Notes: generated by a model from the sequence alone, not told the origin. Positions 1 through 9,002 are shown, counted from the first letter of the stretch. The stretch: 60,974 bases of DNA from an uncultured Clostridium sp. (GCA_947057505.1 CAMSEM010000001.1:1-60974), one strand, 5' to 3'. Translations and numbers: made by a program.

Positions 1-53
1 ACTAGCGCATGCCAGAGTCAAAGTCTGGTGCCTTACCGCTTGGCTACAGCCCA
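1..53 (-). tRNA. tRNA-Gln (UUG), 3' part cut off by the window edge
   Basis: On the minus strand the sequence reads as a tRNA 5' half: acceptor 5' strand from 53, D arm with AAGCGGTAAGGC, and anticodon stem CCAGA/TCTGG around loop CTTTGAC, giving anticodon TTG (Gln). The T arm and 3' acceptor strand lie beyond position 1. Confidence 0.93.
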
Positions 54-149
54 ATATATTTAATTCATTTTGCAATGTTACCGCATTACGAATCTGTAGT
101 TCGCTTTGCTCACACAGCTTCGGGCAGCTACAGCCCAATATATTTAATT
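43..149. repeat. tRNA-Gln 5'-end duplication with repeat core
   Basis: The 23 bp at 43-65 (5' end of tRNA-Gln plus upstream flank) recur exactly at 127-149. The 61 bp between them resemble the unit at 234-302 beside tRNA-His (shared AATGTYACC at one end and GCAGCTAC at the other). On the minus strand the core can fold as a hairpin (CTGT/ACAG). The function is unknown. Confidence 0.75.
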
Positions 150-153
150 TTTA

Positions 154-231
154 TGGGGTGGAAGATGGGACTCGAACCCACGGTCTCCAGTGCCACAAAC
201 TGGCGCGTTAACCAACTACGCTACATCCACC
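154..231 (-). tRNA. tRNA-His (GUG)
   Basis: Minus-strand cloverleaf with anticodon stem CCAGT/ACTGG around loop TTGTGGC (anticodon GTG), T loop GGTTCGAGTCC and an encoded CCA at 154-156. The G at 231 is the histidine-specific extra G(-1), opposite discriminator C at 157. The acceptor stem has one U-U mismatch. Confidence 0.96.
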
Positions 232-316
232 ATTAATTAAGATTTAGCACAATGTCACCACATACTGAGGTTGTGACTCACTTTGTTCGAACAACCACAG
301 CAGCTACATCCACCAT
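220..316. repeat. tRNA-His 5'-end duplication with repeat core
   Basis: GCTACATCCACCAT of the tRNA-His 5' end (220-233) recurs at 303-316, an 83-bp period that almost equals the 84-bp period of the tRNA-Gln unit. The intervening core is related to that unit and folds through GGTTGT/ACAACC. Two tRNA genes therefore carry the same kind of insertion at the same place. Confidence 0.72.
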
Positions 317-403
317 CAATCAAATGCATATATAATTTTACAACATATTAGTATTGTTTGTCAATACACATTAGGTATTTTTCCATAAAAATTAATTATT
401 TAT

Positions 404-1117
404 TTATTTTTCTCTTGCCCATATTACTAATCTAATGCTTGTGTTTGTTGTACAAGTAGATAAGGAAATTTCTCTTTTTCCCTTTGTATCTCTAACTGCA
501 TATGAAAAATCATTTGCATCGGTTTGATATTTTTTATATATTTCATATGTTATTTTTCTACCACTATTATCTGTTAAATAAATTTTATCTCCATTAGATA
601 ACTTACTATTATTAGAAAAGAAAGTTCCATTCCTATAATTATGACCTATTAATACTGTATTTCCTACTTCATTAATGCCTGGTCCATATAAAGTTCCAAT
701 TGCTACTTCTATTGCTTTTGGGCTCGATTCTTTTAAAACGGGGTAATTAACACCAGTTTTTGGTATTTCTATTTTTCCTGCTACATCAAATCCTTTATAT
801 TTAAGTTTGGTGCTTGAGTTTCCACTGCTACCATTATTGCTATTCCCTGTTGTATTGCCCACTACATTTTCTGGGTCTATAATAGGTTCTATTATGGTAG
901 TATTGTTTGTTTGTGTATTTTTTCCGGTATTTGTATTGGTATTTCCTATGTTATTTTTAGTATATCCATCAAATTCATCTATAAAGTCTTTACTGTCTGC
1001 ATTTGCAACATATGCTTTATACCAATCTATTCCTATATATACTAGTAAACCTACGATTGCAATAACAGCAACTATTAAAACACCTGTTAATACTTTGCTA
1101 TATTTACTATTAAACAT
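404..1117 (-). CDS. Sortase family transpeptidase
   Basis: Predicted membrane-anchored cysteine transpeptidase that attaches LPXTG-like proteins to the cell wall or assembles pili. The 237-aa protein has one N-terminal transmembrane segment (about residues 10-30), then an Asn/Thr-rich linker (about 45-105) and the sortase barrel. The catalytic residues are visible: His159 in IGHN, Cys222 in LSTC, Arg229 in SIRLVIW. The subclass (B- or D-like) cannot be decided by eye. The start is supported by AGGAGGT seven bases upstream. No LPXTG substrate is encoded in this window, so its target is unknown. It is transcribed alone, next to the tRNA genes. Confidence 0.88.
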   Translation of the reverse strand: MFNSKYSKVLTGVLIVAVIAIVGLLVYIGIDWYKAYVANADSKDFIDEFDGYTKNNIGNTNTNTGKNTQTNNTTIIEPIIDPENVVGNTTGNSNNGSSGNSSTKLKYKGFDVAGKIEIPKTGVNYPVLKESSPKAIEVAIGTLYGPGINEVGNTVLIGHNYRNGTFFSNNSKLSNGDKIYLTDNSGRKITYEIYKKYQTDANDFSYAVRDTKGKREISLSTCTTNTSIRLVIWAREK

Positions 1118-1162
1118 TATTTTACCTCCTAATACTTTATTCTTTTGCGTATAGATAAGTTT

Positions 1163-1171
1163 ATTATATCA
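1163..1171 (-). promoter_or_regulatory. Extended -10 promoter of the sortase gene
   Basis: TGATATAAT on the minus strand, about 45 bp upstream of the sortase start codon, is an extended -10 element. No good -35 is visible. Confidence 0.5.
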
Positions 1172-1195
1172 CATTTTTCTATAATAATCTATATA

Positions 1196-1543
1196 TTAGG
1201 AAATAATTTTAGGTCCCATTTTTCTTCCAGCTAATAGATGAAAATGAATGTGCATTACTTCTTGCCCTGCATCTTTGCCACAATTTGCAATTAATCTAAA
1301 TCCATCTTCTTCTATTCCTAGTTGTTTTGCTATTTTCTTTGCCGTTTGTATGATGTTTCCCATTAGGGCTGTATCTTCTGCTTCAATTTCCATTAAGTTA
1401 GTAATATGTTTTTTAGGAATAATTAAAACATGAATTGGTGCTGCTGGCTGAATATCGTTAAAGGCTAGAATTTCTTCGTCTTCATATACTTTTTTAGCTG
1501 GTATTTCTCCTTTTATAATTTTACAAAAAACGCAATCTTCCAT
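1196..1543 (-). CDS. HIT family (HinT-like) nucleotide hydrolase
   Basis: Histidine-triad protein of 115 aa, probably a purine nucleoside phosphoramidase or AMP-lysine hydrolase. The signature HIHFH is at residues 98-102 (catalytic His-x-His-x-His) and the N-terminal CVFCKI is typical of HinT. The length is normal for the family. The start has AAAGGAAG upstream. It lies 107 bp downstream of alaS, and the gap is almost wholly occupied by a large hairpin (1562-1640), which may influence its expression. Confidence 0.93.
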   Translation of the reverse strand: MEDCVFCKIIKGEIPAKKVYEDEEILAFNDIQPAAPIHVLIIPKKHITNLMEIEAEDTALMGNIIQTAKKIAKQLGIEEDGFRLIANCGKDAGQEVMHIHFHLLAGRKMGPKIIS

Positions 1544-1561
1544 TTTTTCTTCCTTTCTTTT

Positions 1562-1640
1562 GGTGACTACTGTCTATCATGGTTTGTAAGGTTTTGTGCC
1601 CTTACAAAAACATTTAGACTTAGTAGTTGTTGCTATCACC
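1562..1640. repeat. Long imperfect hairpin between alaS and the HIT gene
   Basis: Nested inverted arms pair GGTGA/TCACC, CTACT/AGTAG, GTCTA/TAGAC and GTAAGG/CCTTAC, about 21 bp in total. There is no terminal U run, so it is not a standard terminator. It may be a MITE, an mRNA processing site or a structured leader of the HIT gene. Confidence 0.6.
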
Positions 1641-1650
1641 TTTGGCAATA

Positions 1651-3405
1651 TTATTCTAAAATAGCTTTTATTCTTCTTACTCCTGCTGAGCTTGATTCTT
1701 CTTTTTTAATTTTAAAGTGTCCTAATTCTGCTGTATGGCTTACATGTGGTCCACCGCAGATTTCCTTACTAAAGTCTCCTATGGTATATACTTTTACTTT
1801 TTCTCCATATTTGCTTTCAAATAAACCTGTTGCACCAGATTGTTTTGCTTCTTCTAGTGTCATTTCTTCACAAGTTACTTGCAGGTCACATTTAATTTGC
1901 TCATTAACTAAGTCTTCTACTTGTTTTAATTGTTCTGCAGTCATTTTTTCTGGGTGTGTAAAGTCAAATCTTAATCTTTCTGTTGTAATATTAGAGCCTT
2001 TTTGTTTTGCATGTTCTCCTAGTACAATTTGAAGTGCTTTATGTAGTAAATGTGTTGCTGTATGGTATTTAATGGTTTGTTCATTTTGTTCTGCTAATCC
2101 ACCTTTAAATTTTTGTTCACTACCTAATCTTGATTTTTCTTGATGCTCTTTGAATAGTTTATCAAATTCTGTTAGGTCTATTTGAAAGCCTTGCTCTCTT
2201 GCTAAATCTGCTGTGATTTCTGGTGGAAAGCCATATGTTTCATATAGTTTAAAGATAGTATATCCATCTATTACTGTTTTATTCTCTTGTTTTGCTTTTG
2301 TTACTACTTTTTCAAATTCTCTTTCTCCATGTGCTAGGGTTTTAATAAATTTATCTTTTTCTGCAATAATCGTTTGTTTAATATCGTTTTTGTTTTGTTC
2401 TAATTCTGGATACATTTCTTTTAATACATCAATGTACAAATTAATTAATTCTTCTAGCTCATTTAAGTTGATTTGTAGTTTGTTTAAGTGTCTTGTCATT
2501 CTTCTAATTAATTTTCTTAGTACATACCCACGGTCTATATTGCTTGGCTTTCCACCATCTGCAATGATCATCATGCTAGAGCGTAAATGTTCTGCTACAA
2601 TTCTTCTACTTTCTATGTTATCTGCTTTTGCTAGTTGCTCTAGTTTTTCCATAATTGGTGCAAATAGTTCTGTATCAAAAGGTGTGTTTTTGCCTTGTAA
2701 TAACATTGTCATTCTTTCTAGCCCTAAACCAGTGTCTACATTTTGTTGTTTTAGTTTAGAAATGGTTCCATCTTTTGCTTTATAGTATTCCATAAATACA
2801 TTGTTCCAAATTTCTACATATTTGCCACAGTCACATGATGGCTGACAATCGCTTGAGCATGCTGGTTTTCCAGTGTCATAAAACATTTCTGTATCTGGTC
2901 CGCAAGGGCCTTCTTCTCCTGCTATCCACCAGTTATCGTCTTTTCCATAGAAGTAAATTCTTTCATCTGGAATTCCTGCTCTTTTCCAGCTTTCGGCAGC
3001 CACCATATCTCTTGGTGCATCTTCATCTCCTGCAAAGCAAGTAACCGATAGTTTGGCTGGGTCTATTCCTAATTCTTTTGTTAAAAATTCATATGACATA
3101 GCAATGGCTTCTTCTTTAAAGTAGTCTCCTAAGGACCAATTTCCTAACATTTCGAAGAAAGTTAAATGACGGTTATCTCCTACTTCGTCTATGTCATTGG
3201 TACGAAGGCATTTTTGGTAATCTGTAATGCGGGTACCTTCTGGATGTTTTTCACCTAGTAGATATGGTACTAATGGTTGCATTCCAGCTGTAGTAAATAG
3301 TACAGATGGGTCATTTTCTGGAATTAGTGGAGCACTTGGTACTACATGATGTCCATGTGCTTTAAAAAAGTTTAAATATTTATTTCTTATTTCTATTGCT
3401 TTCAT
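1651..3405 (-). CDS. alaS: Alanine--tRNA ligase, short form
   Basis: Charges tRNA-Ala with alanine. The class II catalytic domain comes first (FTTAGMQPLVPYLLG, TNDIDEVGDNRHLTFFEMLGN), then the helical tRNA-binding domain, then an editing domain with zinc ligands HTATHLLH and CGGPH. At 584 aa it is far shorter than the usual 850-900 aa: the protein stops at the end of the editing core and lacks the C-Ala (DHHA1) domain and most of the beta-barrel insertion. Nothing suggests damage, so this is a compact AlaRS as known from some Clostridia and reduced bacteria. I chose the ATG at 3405 because AAGGATAG precedes it; the in-frame GTG at 3510 would add a non-homologous tail. Confidence 0.93.
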   Translation of the reverse strand: MKAIEIRNKYLNFFKAHGHHVVPSAPLIPENDPSVLFTTAGMQPLVPYLLGEKHPEGTRITDYQKCLRTNDIDEVGDNRHLTFFEMLGNWSLGDYFKEEAIAMSYEFLTKELGIDPAKLSVTCFAGDEDAPRDMVAAESWKRAGIPDERIYFYGKDDNWWIAGEEGPCGPDTEMFYDTGKPACSSDCQPSCDCGKYVEIWNNVFMEYYKAKDGTISKLKQQNVDTGLGLERMTMLLQGKNTPFDTELFAPIMEKLEQLAKADNIESRRIVAEHLRSSMMIIADGGKPSNIDRGYVLRKLIRRMTRHLNKLQINLNELEELINLYIDVLKEMYPELEQNKNDIKQTIIAEKDKFIKTLAHGEREFEKVVTKAKQENKTVIDGYTIFKLYETYGFPPEITADLAREQGFQIDLTEFDKLFKEHQEKSRLGSEQKFKGGLAEQNEQTIKYHTATHLLHKALQIVLGEHAKQKGSNITTERLRFDFTHPEKMTAEQLKQVEDLVNEQIKCDLQVTCEEMTLEEAKQSGATGLFESKYGEKVKVYTIGDFSKEICGGPHVSHTAELGHFKIKKEESSSAGVRRIKAILE

Positions 3406-3424
3406 TTTTGTTCTATCCTTCCCC

Positions 3425-3448
3425 AAAGGCTCTTTCTGCTTAGCCTTT
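3425..3448 (-). promoter_or_regulatory. Hairpin in the alaS leader
   Basis: Arms AAAGGCT and AGCCTTT end about 20 nt before the alaS start codon, just ahead of the Shine-Dalgarno sequence. No T-box core sequence was recognised, so this may be only an mRNA structure. Confidence 0.35.
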
Positions 3449-3529
3449 ATTGTTACAATTTGGTTAAAATTATATACCATGCTAATTAAAAAATCAAGTT
3501 GTTCTCGCACATAATTTACTTTTTGATAT

Positions 3530-4883
3530 TTACACTTTTTCCCCTATCAGTTCTAGTTTTTGAGCTTTTTCTATCTTTACTTTTTGAATAGTGTTTTCTA
3601 AGTTTTCTTTTGTTTTTACTTTTACTACCATATAGTTTTTAGTATGACCTTTTATGTAGTTATTTTCCCTTTCTTCTAGCAATACGTCTACTTCTTGATT
3701 GATATACTCTTTTAAATAGCTAAGTTCATTTTCGTTAGAAAGCTCTATTAGTTTATTACTTCTTTCTTCTTTTTGGTTTCCATCTATTTGGTTTGGCATA
3801 CCAGCTGCTATTGTTCCTTTTCTTGGAGAATACTTGAATACATGCATTTTATAAAATTTTATTTTCTTTAAAAATTCATAGGTGCTGTTAAATTCTTCTT
3901 TAGTTTCTCCTGGAAAGCCTACAATAATATCTGTTGTTAAGTGTACTTGAGGAAATGCTTTTCTTAATAACTTAGTTGCGATTTCAAATTGTTCTACTGT
4001 ATATTTTCTATTCATTCTTTTTAAGGTTTCATTGCAGCCACTTTGTAAAGATAAGTGAAACTGGTCACATATTTTGCTTAATTTTGCTAATCTTTGTACA
4101 AATTCTTCTGTCATTAATGTTGGTTCTAAAGAGCCTAAACGTATTCTTTGTATTTGTGGCACTTTTTGAATATCTTCTAATAAGTCTATTAATTTATATT
4201 GTATGCATTTTTTTTGCATCATTTTGTTAATTTCTAAAATGGTATCTTCTTCAAAATCTTTTCCATAAGAGGCTACATGAATACCAGTAATTACTACCTC
4301 TTTTATTCCTTGTTTTGCTATTTGTTCTATTTCTTTTATTACGCTTTGTGGCTTTCTGCTTCTAATTCTTCCTCTTGCATAGGGAATAATACAGTAAGAA
4401 CAAAATTGATTGCAACCGTCTTGCACTTTAATAACTGCTCTTGTGGTTTCTGTATGAGTAACTGTACCAAAGTCTAAAAATTCTTTTTGCTCTTCGACTT
4501 TTGATACTTGCATCATACAGTCTTCATTTTTTGCTTGTATATGTTCTTCCATATATTTTACAATTTCATTTTTTTCATTAATTCCTAAAATTAGGTCTAT
4601 TTCTGGTATTTTTTTTAGTTCTTCTTTTGCTACTTGTGCATAGCAACCGAACTGCCACTAAAACTGCATTTGCATTTAGCTCTTTTACTCTTCTTAGCAT
4701 TTGTCTTGATTTTTTGTCTGCCATATTGGTTACAGTACAAGTATTAATAATATATATATCTGCTTTTTCATTAAATTCTACAATTTCGTAATTTGCCTTT
4801 ATCATTTTTTGCATCATGGCATTTGTTTCATATTGGTTTACTTTACACCCCAATGTGCAAAAAGCTACTTTTTTTGCTTTCAT
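3530..4883 (-). CDS. mtaB: tRNA t6A37 methylthiotransferase MtaB, with +1 shift
   Basis: Radical-SAM enzyme that methylthiolates t6A37 of tRNA. The N-terminal UPF0004 domain (FCTLGCKVNQYETN, NTCTVTN) supplies Cys ligands of the auxiliary cluster. The radical-SAM motif CNQFCSYC follows, and a TRAM-like end. The frame breaks at the CGG codon 4647-4649. In frame 0 a stop follows 22 codons later. Skipping the C gives VGCYAQ, the exact family sequence including the third cluster Cys. The shifted reading is 450 aa, normal for MtaB. I use the ATG at 4883 (AAAGGA upstream) rather than the TTG at 4904. The downstream half is undamaged, which argues against an old pseudogene. Confidence 0.9.
4647..4649 (-). 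other. CGG +1 frameshift site in mtaB
   Basis: Reads GTT-CGG-TTG in frame 0. Omitting C gives GTT-GGT-TGC (Val-Gly-Cys), matching the conserved VGCYAQ of the family. Confidence 0.85.
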
Positions 4884-5010
4884 GTTTGTTCTGATTCCTT
4901 TCAAGGTTTATTCTTTTATTTTACTATCATTATATAATATTTCTGGTGCAATATCTCTTTTTATCATCTATTATACATTGTTAATTTTTGAATGTAAAGT
5001 GTAAATCGTT

Positions 5011-5037
5011 AAAAGAGAGCCTTAATGGCTCTCCTCT
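5011..5037 (-). terminator. Terminator after groEL
   Basis: GAGAGCC/GGCTCTC hairpin with a five-base loop and TTTT, directly behind the groEL stop on the minus strand. Confidence 0.85.
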
Positions 5038-5046
5038 CATAGCTTA

Positions 5047-6681
5047 TTAATACATTCCATTCATTCCTTCTTCGTGATCATCATGTGCACATTTACAGCT
5101 TTCTGGTTCTTTTTTGTCTGTTACAATACTTTCTGTTGTTAGTATCATAGAGGCAATTGATGCTGCATTTTGAAGGGCGCTACGTGATACTTTTGTAGGG
5201 TCTACAATTCCAGCTTTTTTCATGTCAACATATTCTTCTACTGCTGCATTAAAGCCTACTCCTACTGAACTATTTTTTACTTTTTCTAGTATAACAGCTG
5301 GTTCTAAACCTGCATTGATAGCGATTTGTCTTACTGGTTCTTGTAATGCTCTTACAATAATCCTTCCACCTATTTTTTCATCTCCATGTAGGTTTTCTAC
5401 CATTTCAGATACCTTTGGAAGAATATCGATATAGGCTGTTCCTCCTCCTGGTACAATACCTTCTTCTACTGCTGCTTTTGTTGCAGATAGAGCATCTTCT
5501 AGCCTTAGTTTTCTATCTTTCATTTCTATTTCTGTTGCAGCTCCTACTTCAATTACAGCAACTCCACCAGCAATTTTGGCTAAACGTTCTTGTAAGCTTT
5601 CTCTTTCAAACTCACTTTTTTCTTCTGCAATTTGTGCTTTTAGTGCAGTAACTCTTGCTTGAATTTGCTCTTTATCTCCCATACCATCTACAATAATGGT
5701 GTTTTCTTTTTGTACTTTAATTTGTCTTGCTCTACCTAATTGTTCTACTGTGGTATCTTTTAATTCTAATCCTAGTTCAGAAGTTATTACTTCTCCACCT
5801 GTTAGGACTGCTATGTCTTGTAGCATTTGTTTTCTTTTGTCTCCATAACCTGGCGCTTTAACAGCTACTACATTAATGACACCTCTTAATTTATTTAAAA
5901 TTAAAGTTGATAATGCTTCACCTTCTATGTCATCACAAATAATAACTAGTTTTCCAGATTGTTGCATTAAGTTTTCTAGTAATGGTAATATTTCTTGGAT
6001 GTTTTCTATTTTTTTGTCTGTAATTAAAATATATGGGTTATCAATAATAGCTTCCATTTTTTCTGTGTCGGTTACCATGTATGGTGATACATAACCTTTG
6101 TTAAATTGCATTCCTTCAACCACTACTAATTCTGTTTGAGATGTTTTAGATTCTTCAATGGTAATAACACCATCTTTAGAAACTTTTTCCATAGCATCTG
6201 CAATAAGTTCTCCAACTTCTCTATTATCTGCTGAAATGCTTGCTACTCTTGCAATGTCTTCTTTTCCATTCACATGTACACTAATTTCTTTTAGAGCTTC
6301 TACTGCTGTTTTAGCAGCTTTATCCATACCTCTTTTAATAGCCATTGGGTCTCCACCTGCTGCTACATTTTTTACACCTTCTCTAATCATTCTTTGTGTT
6401 AATACCATAGCTGTTGTAGTTCCATCTCCTGCGATGTCGTTTGTTTTTATAGAAACTTCTTTTACTATTTGTGCTCCCATATTTTCAAATGGGTCATCTA
6501 ATTCAATTTCTTTTGCAATGGTAACACCATCATTTGTAATAAGTGGTGCACCAAATTTTTTATCTAGCACTACATTTCTTCCTTTTGGTCCTAATGTTAC
6601 TTTGACTGTATCTGCTAATTTATTAACGCCATTTAATAAGCTTTTTCTAGCTTCTTCTCCAAATTTAATTTCTTTTGACAT
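5047..6681 (-). CDS. groEL: Chaperonin GroEL (Hsp60)
   Basis: ATP-driven 14-mer chaperonin folding cytosolic proteins inside the GroES-capped cage. Full length at 544 aa. It shows the N-terminal KEIKFGEEAR, the nucleotide-binding TLGPKGRNVVLDKKFG and DGTTTAMVL, and an intact apical domain. The C-terminal tail is Cys/His/Asp-rich and ends MNGMY instead of the usual GGM repeat. It follows groES by 72 bp in one operon controlled by the CIRCE element at 7120-7146. Confidence 0.98.
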   Translation of the reverse strand: MSKEIKFGEEARKSLLNGVNKLADTVKVTLGPKGRNVVLDKKFGAPLITNDGVTIAKEIELDDPFENMGAQIVKEVSIKTNDIAGDGTTTAMVLTQRMIREGVKNVAAGGDPMAIKRGMDKAAKTAVEALKEISVHVNGKEDIARVASISADNREVGELIADAMEKVSKDGVITIEESKTSQTELVVVEGMQFNKGYVSPYMVTDTEKMEAIIDNPYILITDKKIENIQEILPLLENLMQQSGKLVIICDDIEGEALSTLILNKLRGVINVVAVKAPGYGDKRKQMLQDIAVLTGGEVITSELGLELKDTTVEQLGRARQIKVQKENTIIVDGMGDKEQIQARVTALKAQIAEEKSEFERESLQERLAKIAGGVAVIEVGAATEIEMKDRKLRLEDALSATKAAVEEGIVPGGGTAYIDILPKVSEMVENLHGDEKIGGRIIVRALQEPVRQIAINAGLEPAVILEKVKNSSVGVGFNAAVEEYVDMKKAGIVDPTKVSRSALQNAASIASMILTTESIVTDKKEPESCKCAHDDHEEGMNGMY

Positions 6682-6753
6682 TTTTCTTCCTCCTTTATCA
6701 TATATGCAACTTTTTCTTAAGTTGCATCAGTTATTTCTATGTCACTATATTTT

Positions 6754-7035
6754 TTATTCTACTACTGCTAAAATTTCGCTATATCTTACAATGATTAGCT
6801 CTTCGTCTTCATATTTTACAGTAGTTCCTGCATATTGGTTTAGTATTACTTTATCTCCTTCTTTTACGGCCATTTCAACTTTTTTGCCCTCGCTGTCAAT
6901 TCCATCTCCTACTCTTAGTACTTGCGCAATTTGAGATTTTTCTTCTGTTTTACTAGATAGAATAATACCGCTTTTGGTTGTTTCCTCTTTTTCTAACATT
7001 TTTACAATAATTCTGTCTGCTAATGGTTTTAACAT
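6754..7035 (-). CDS. groES: Co-chaperonin GroES (Hsp10)
   Basis: Heptameric lid of the GroEL chamber; 93 aa, normal length. It starts MLKPLADRIIVK and contains the mobile loop (EEETTKSGIILSS) that contacts GroEL. It is the first gene of the groES-groEL operon and is transcribed from a vegetative promoter overlapping the HrcA operator region. Confidence 0.98.
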   Translation of the reverse strand: MLKPLADRIIVKMLEKEETTKSGIILSSKTEEKSQIAQVLRVGDGIDSEGKKVEMAVKEGDKVILNQYAGTTVKYEDEELIIVRYSEILAVVE

Positions 7036-7119
7036 TTGCTTAATCCTCCTTCATATATTGTTTTAGTTCTTTTATTTATATGCTAATTTTATTTGTTTTA
7101 GTATTTTTTTCCATTAAAA

Positions 7120-7146
7120 TTAGCAGTCTTATTTAAGGACTGCTAA
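7120..7146 (-). promoter_or_regulatory. CIRCE operator of groES-groEL (HrcA site)
   Basis: TTAGCAGTC, nine bases, then GACTGCTAA: a perfect inverted repeat. It differs from the classic CIRCE (TTAGCACTC/GAGTGCTAA) by one symmetric base pair. It lies just downstream of the -10 box, as expected for HrcA repression. Confidence 0.93.
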
Positions 7147-7147
7147 T

Positions 7148-7176
7148 ACTTTATACCCATTTTAATCAATTGTCAA
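7148..7176 (-). promoter_or_regulatory. Sigma-A promoter of groES-groEL
   Basis: TTGACA (7171-7176), 17-bp spacer, TAAAGT (7148-7153). The -35 and spacer nearly match those of the hrcA promoter (TTGACAATTG, AAAATGGG). Confidence 0.85.
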
Positions 7177-7204
7177 GTGTTCCATGGCATTTTTCACATG
7201 TTTT

Positions 7205-8800
7205 TCACATTTCTTTGGCTGCTTTTACTAATCCTACAAATAGTGGGTGTGGTTTATCTGGTCTTGATTTAAATTCTGGATGAAATTGTGAAGCAATAAA
7301 ATATGGATGGTCTTTTAATTCTACAATTTCTACTAATTTTCCATTTGGTGATACGCCAGATGCAATTAATCCTTTTTCTTCCATTTCTTCTTTATACTTA
7401 TTGTTATACTCAAAGCGATGTCTATGCCTTTCTTCTATTTGTTCTTTTTCATAAAGTTTATATGCTAAACTTTCCTTTTCTAAATTGCAAGGGTAACTTC
7501 CAAGCCTCATGGTTCCGCCTTTTTTATTGATTCCAACTTGCTCGTCCATAATATGAATTACTGGGTAAGTTGTGTCTTCATTAAATTCTTCTGAGTTTGC
7601 ATCTTCATATTTTAATACATTTCTTGCAAATTCTATAACTGCCATTTGCATGCCTAAGCAAATACCTAAAAATGGAATTTTATTTTCTCTTGCATATTTA
7701 ATTGTTTCAATTTTTCCTTGAATACCACGGTCTCCAAAACCTCCTGGCACAATAATACCTTGGTAGCTTTCTAATAGTTCTTTTGTATTGTCTGCACTTA
7801 CTTTTTCAGAGCTTATTAAGTTTATTTCTACTTGGCAGTGGTTTGCAAATCCACCATGTTTTAAGCTTTCTATGATGGATAGGTAGGAGTCTTCTAATTT
7901 GACATATTTTCCTACAATTGCTATTCTAATTTTCTTTTCTTCTATGTTTTTAGCATTTTGTATCATTTGTTCCCATTCGGTATTATCTACCTTGTTTGAT
8001 AATTGCAATTTTTCACATACTCTTTTAGCTAGTCCTTCTTGTTCTAACATTAGAGGCACTTCATATAAGTTAGATACTGTTTTATTTTGAATAATATCTT
8101 CTTTTCTTATGTTGCAAAATAGCGCCATTTTACTTCTAAAGGCTTCATCTATTTCTTGTTCAGCTCTACATACTAAAATGTCTGGTTTAATACCCATTCC
8201 TTGTAATTCTTTCACAGAGTGCTGAGTTGGTTTTGATTTTAGTTCATTTGAGCCATATATGTATGGAAGTAGTGTTACATGAATATAGATAACTTGTTCT
8301 GGTGATTTTTCGTTACCTATTTGGCGAATTGCCTCTAAAAATGGAAGGCTTTCAATATCTCCTACGGTTCCACCAATTTCTGTAATAACAATATCTACAT
8401 CTGTATGGTCAAATTTGTATACCTTTTCTTTAATGGCGTTGGTAATATGAGGAATTACTTGCACAGTTTTTCCTAGGTAGTCTCCCCTACGCTCTCTTTC
8501 TATTACTTCTGAATAAATACGTCCTGTTGTAACAGATGAATATTTGCTTAAATTTTCATCTGTAAAACGTTCATAGTGCCCTAGGTCTAAATCTGTTTCT
8601 GCTCCATCTTCTGTTACAAATACTTCTCCATGTTCATAGGGGCTCATGGTTCCTGGGTCTACATTAATATATGGGTCAAATTTTTGATTTGCTACTTTAT
8701 ACCCTCTATTTTTTAGTAATCTACCTAACGATGCTGCTGTAATGCCTTTGCCTAGTCCTGATACTACCCCTCCTGTTACAAATATGTACTTTTTGTTCAT
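7205..8800 (-). CDS. pyrG: CTP synthase
   Basis: Makes CTP from UTP, ATP and glutamine. The 531-aa protein has the synthase domain first (KYIFVTGGVVSGLGKGITAA, P-loop-like) and the class I glutamine amidotransferase domain second, with nucleophile Cys in FLGICLGMQ and the His/Glu pair in QFHPEFKSRP. Length and order are standard. The start has AAAGGAGGAG upstream. It is preceded by a leader of about 200 nt with a strong terminator-like hairpin at the very 5' end (8941-8992), suggesting attenuation. GroES follows after 169 bp with its own promoter. Confidence 0.98.
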   Translation of the reverse strand: MNKKYIFVTGGVVSGLGKGITAASLGRLLKNRGYKVANQKFDPYINVDPGTMSPYEHGEVFVTEDGAETDLDLGHYERFTDENLSKYSSVTTGRIYSEVIERERRGDYLGKTVQVIPHITNAIKEKVYKFDHTDVDIVITEIGGTVGDIESLPFLEAIRQIGNEKSPEQVIYIHVTLLPYIYGSNELKSKPTQHSVKELQGMGIKPDILVCRAEQEIDEAFRSKMALFCNIRKEDIIQNKTVSNLYEVPLMLEQEGLAKRVCEKLQLSNKVDNTEWEQMIQNAKNIEEKKIRIAIVGKYVKLEDSYLSIIESLKHGGFANHCQVEINLISSEKVSADNTKELLESYQGIIVPGGFGDRGIQGKIETIKYARENKIPFLGICLGMQMAVIEFARNVLKYEDANSEEFNEDTTYPVIHIMDEQVGINKKGGTMRLGSYPCNLEKESLAYKLYEKEQIEERHRHRFEYNNKYKEEMEEKGLIASGVSPNGKLVEIVELKDHPYFIASQFHPEFKSRPDKPHPLFVGLVKAAKEM

Positions 8801-8940
8801 GTTTTACTCCTCCTTTGTTTTTTGATACAATAAAATGGAATTACTATTTTCTAAGCTCATTCTTCGCTAAGAAAATCTAAGTTTCGCATAATTGATTTCT
8901 ACAAAAATTGCATTCTTCAATGTGCTCTTTCCTAGAACTC

Positions 8941-8992
8941 AAAAAAAATAGATTTAAACGAAAACTCCCAAAGGGTGTTTTTTTTAAATCTA
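8941..8992 (-). terminator. Attenuator-like terminator at the 5' end of the pyrG mRNA
   Basis: Arms TAGATTTAAA/TTTAAATCTA plus an inner AAAACACCC/GGGAGTTTT stem are followed by eight Us. The hairpin begins only a few bases after the predicted start of transcription. No gene upstream needs a terminator here, so it probably regulates pyrG. Confidence 0.72.
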
Positions 8993-9002
8993 TCATGTTC
9001 CT

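Noticed and set aside
3425..3520. T-box riboswitch ahead of alaS
   Set aside because: No AGGGTGG-like core or specifier loop was recognised, only a short hairpin.
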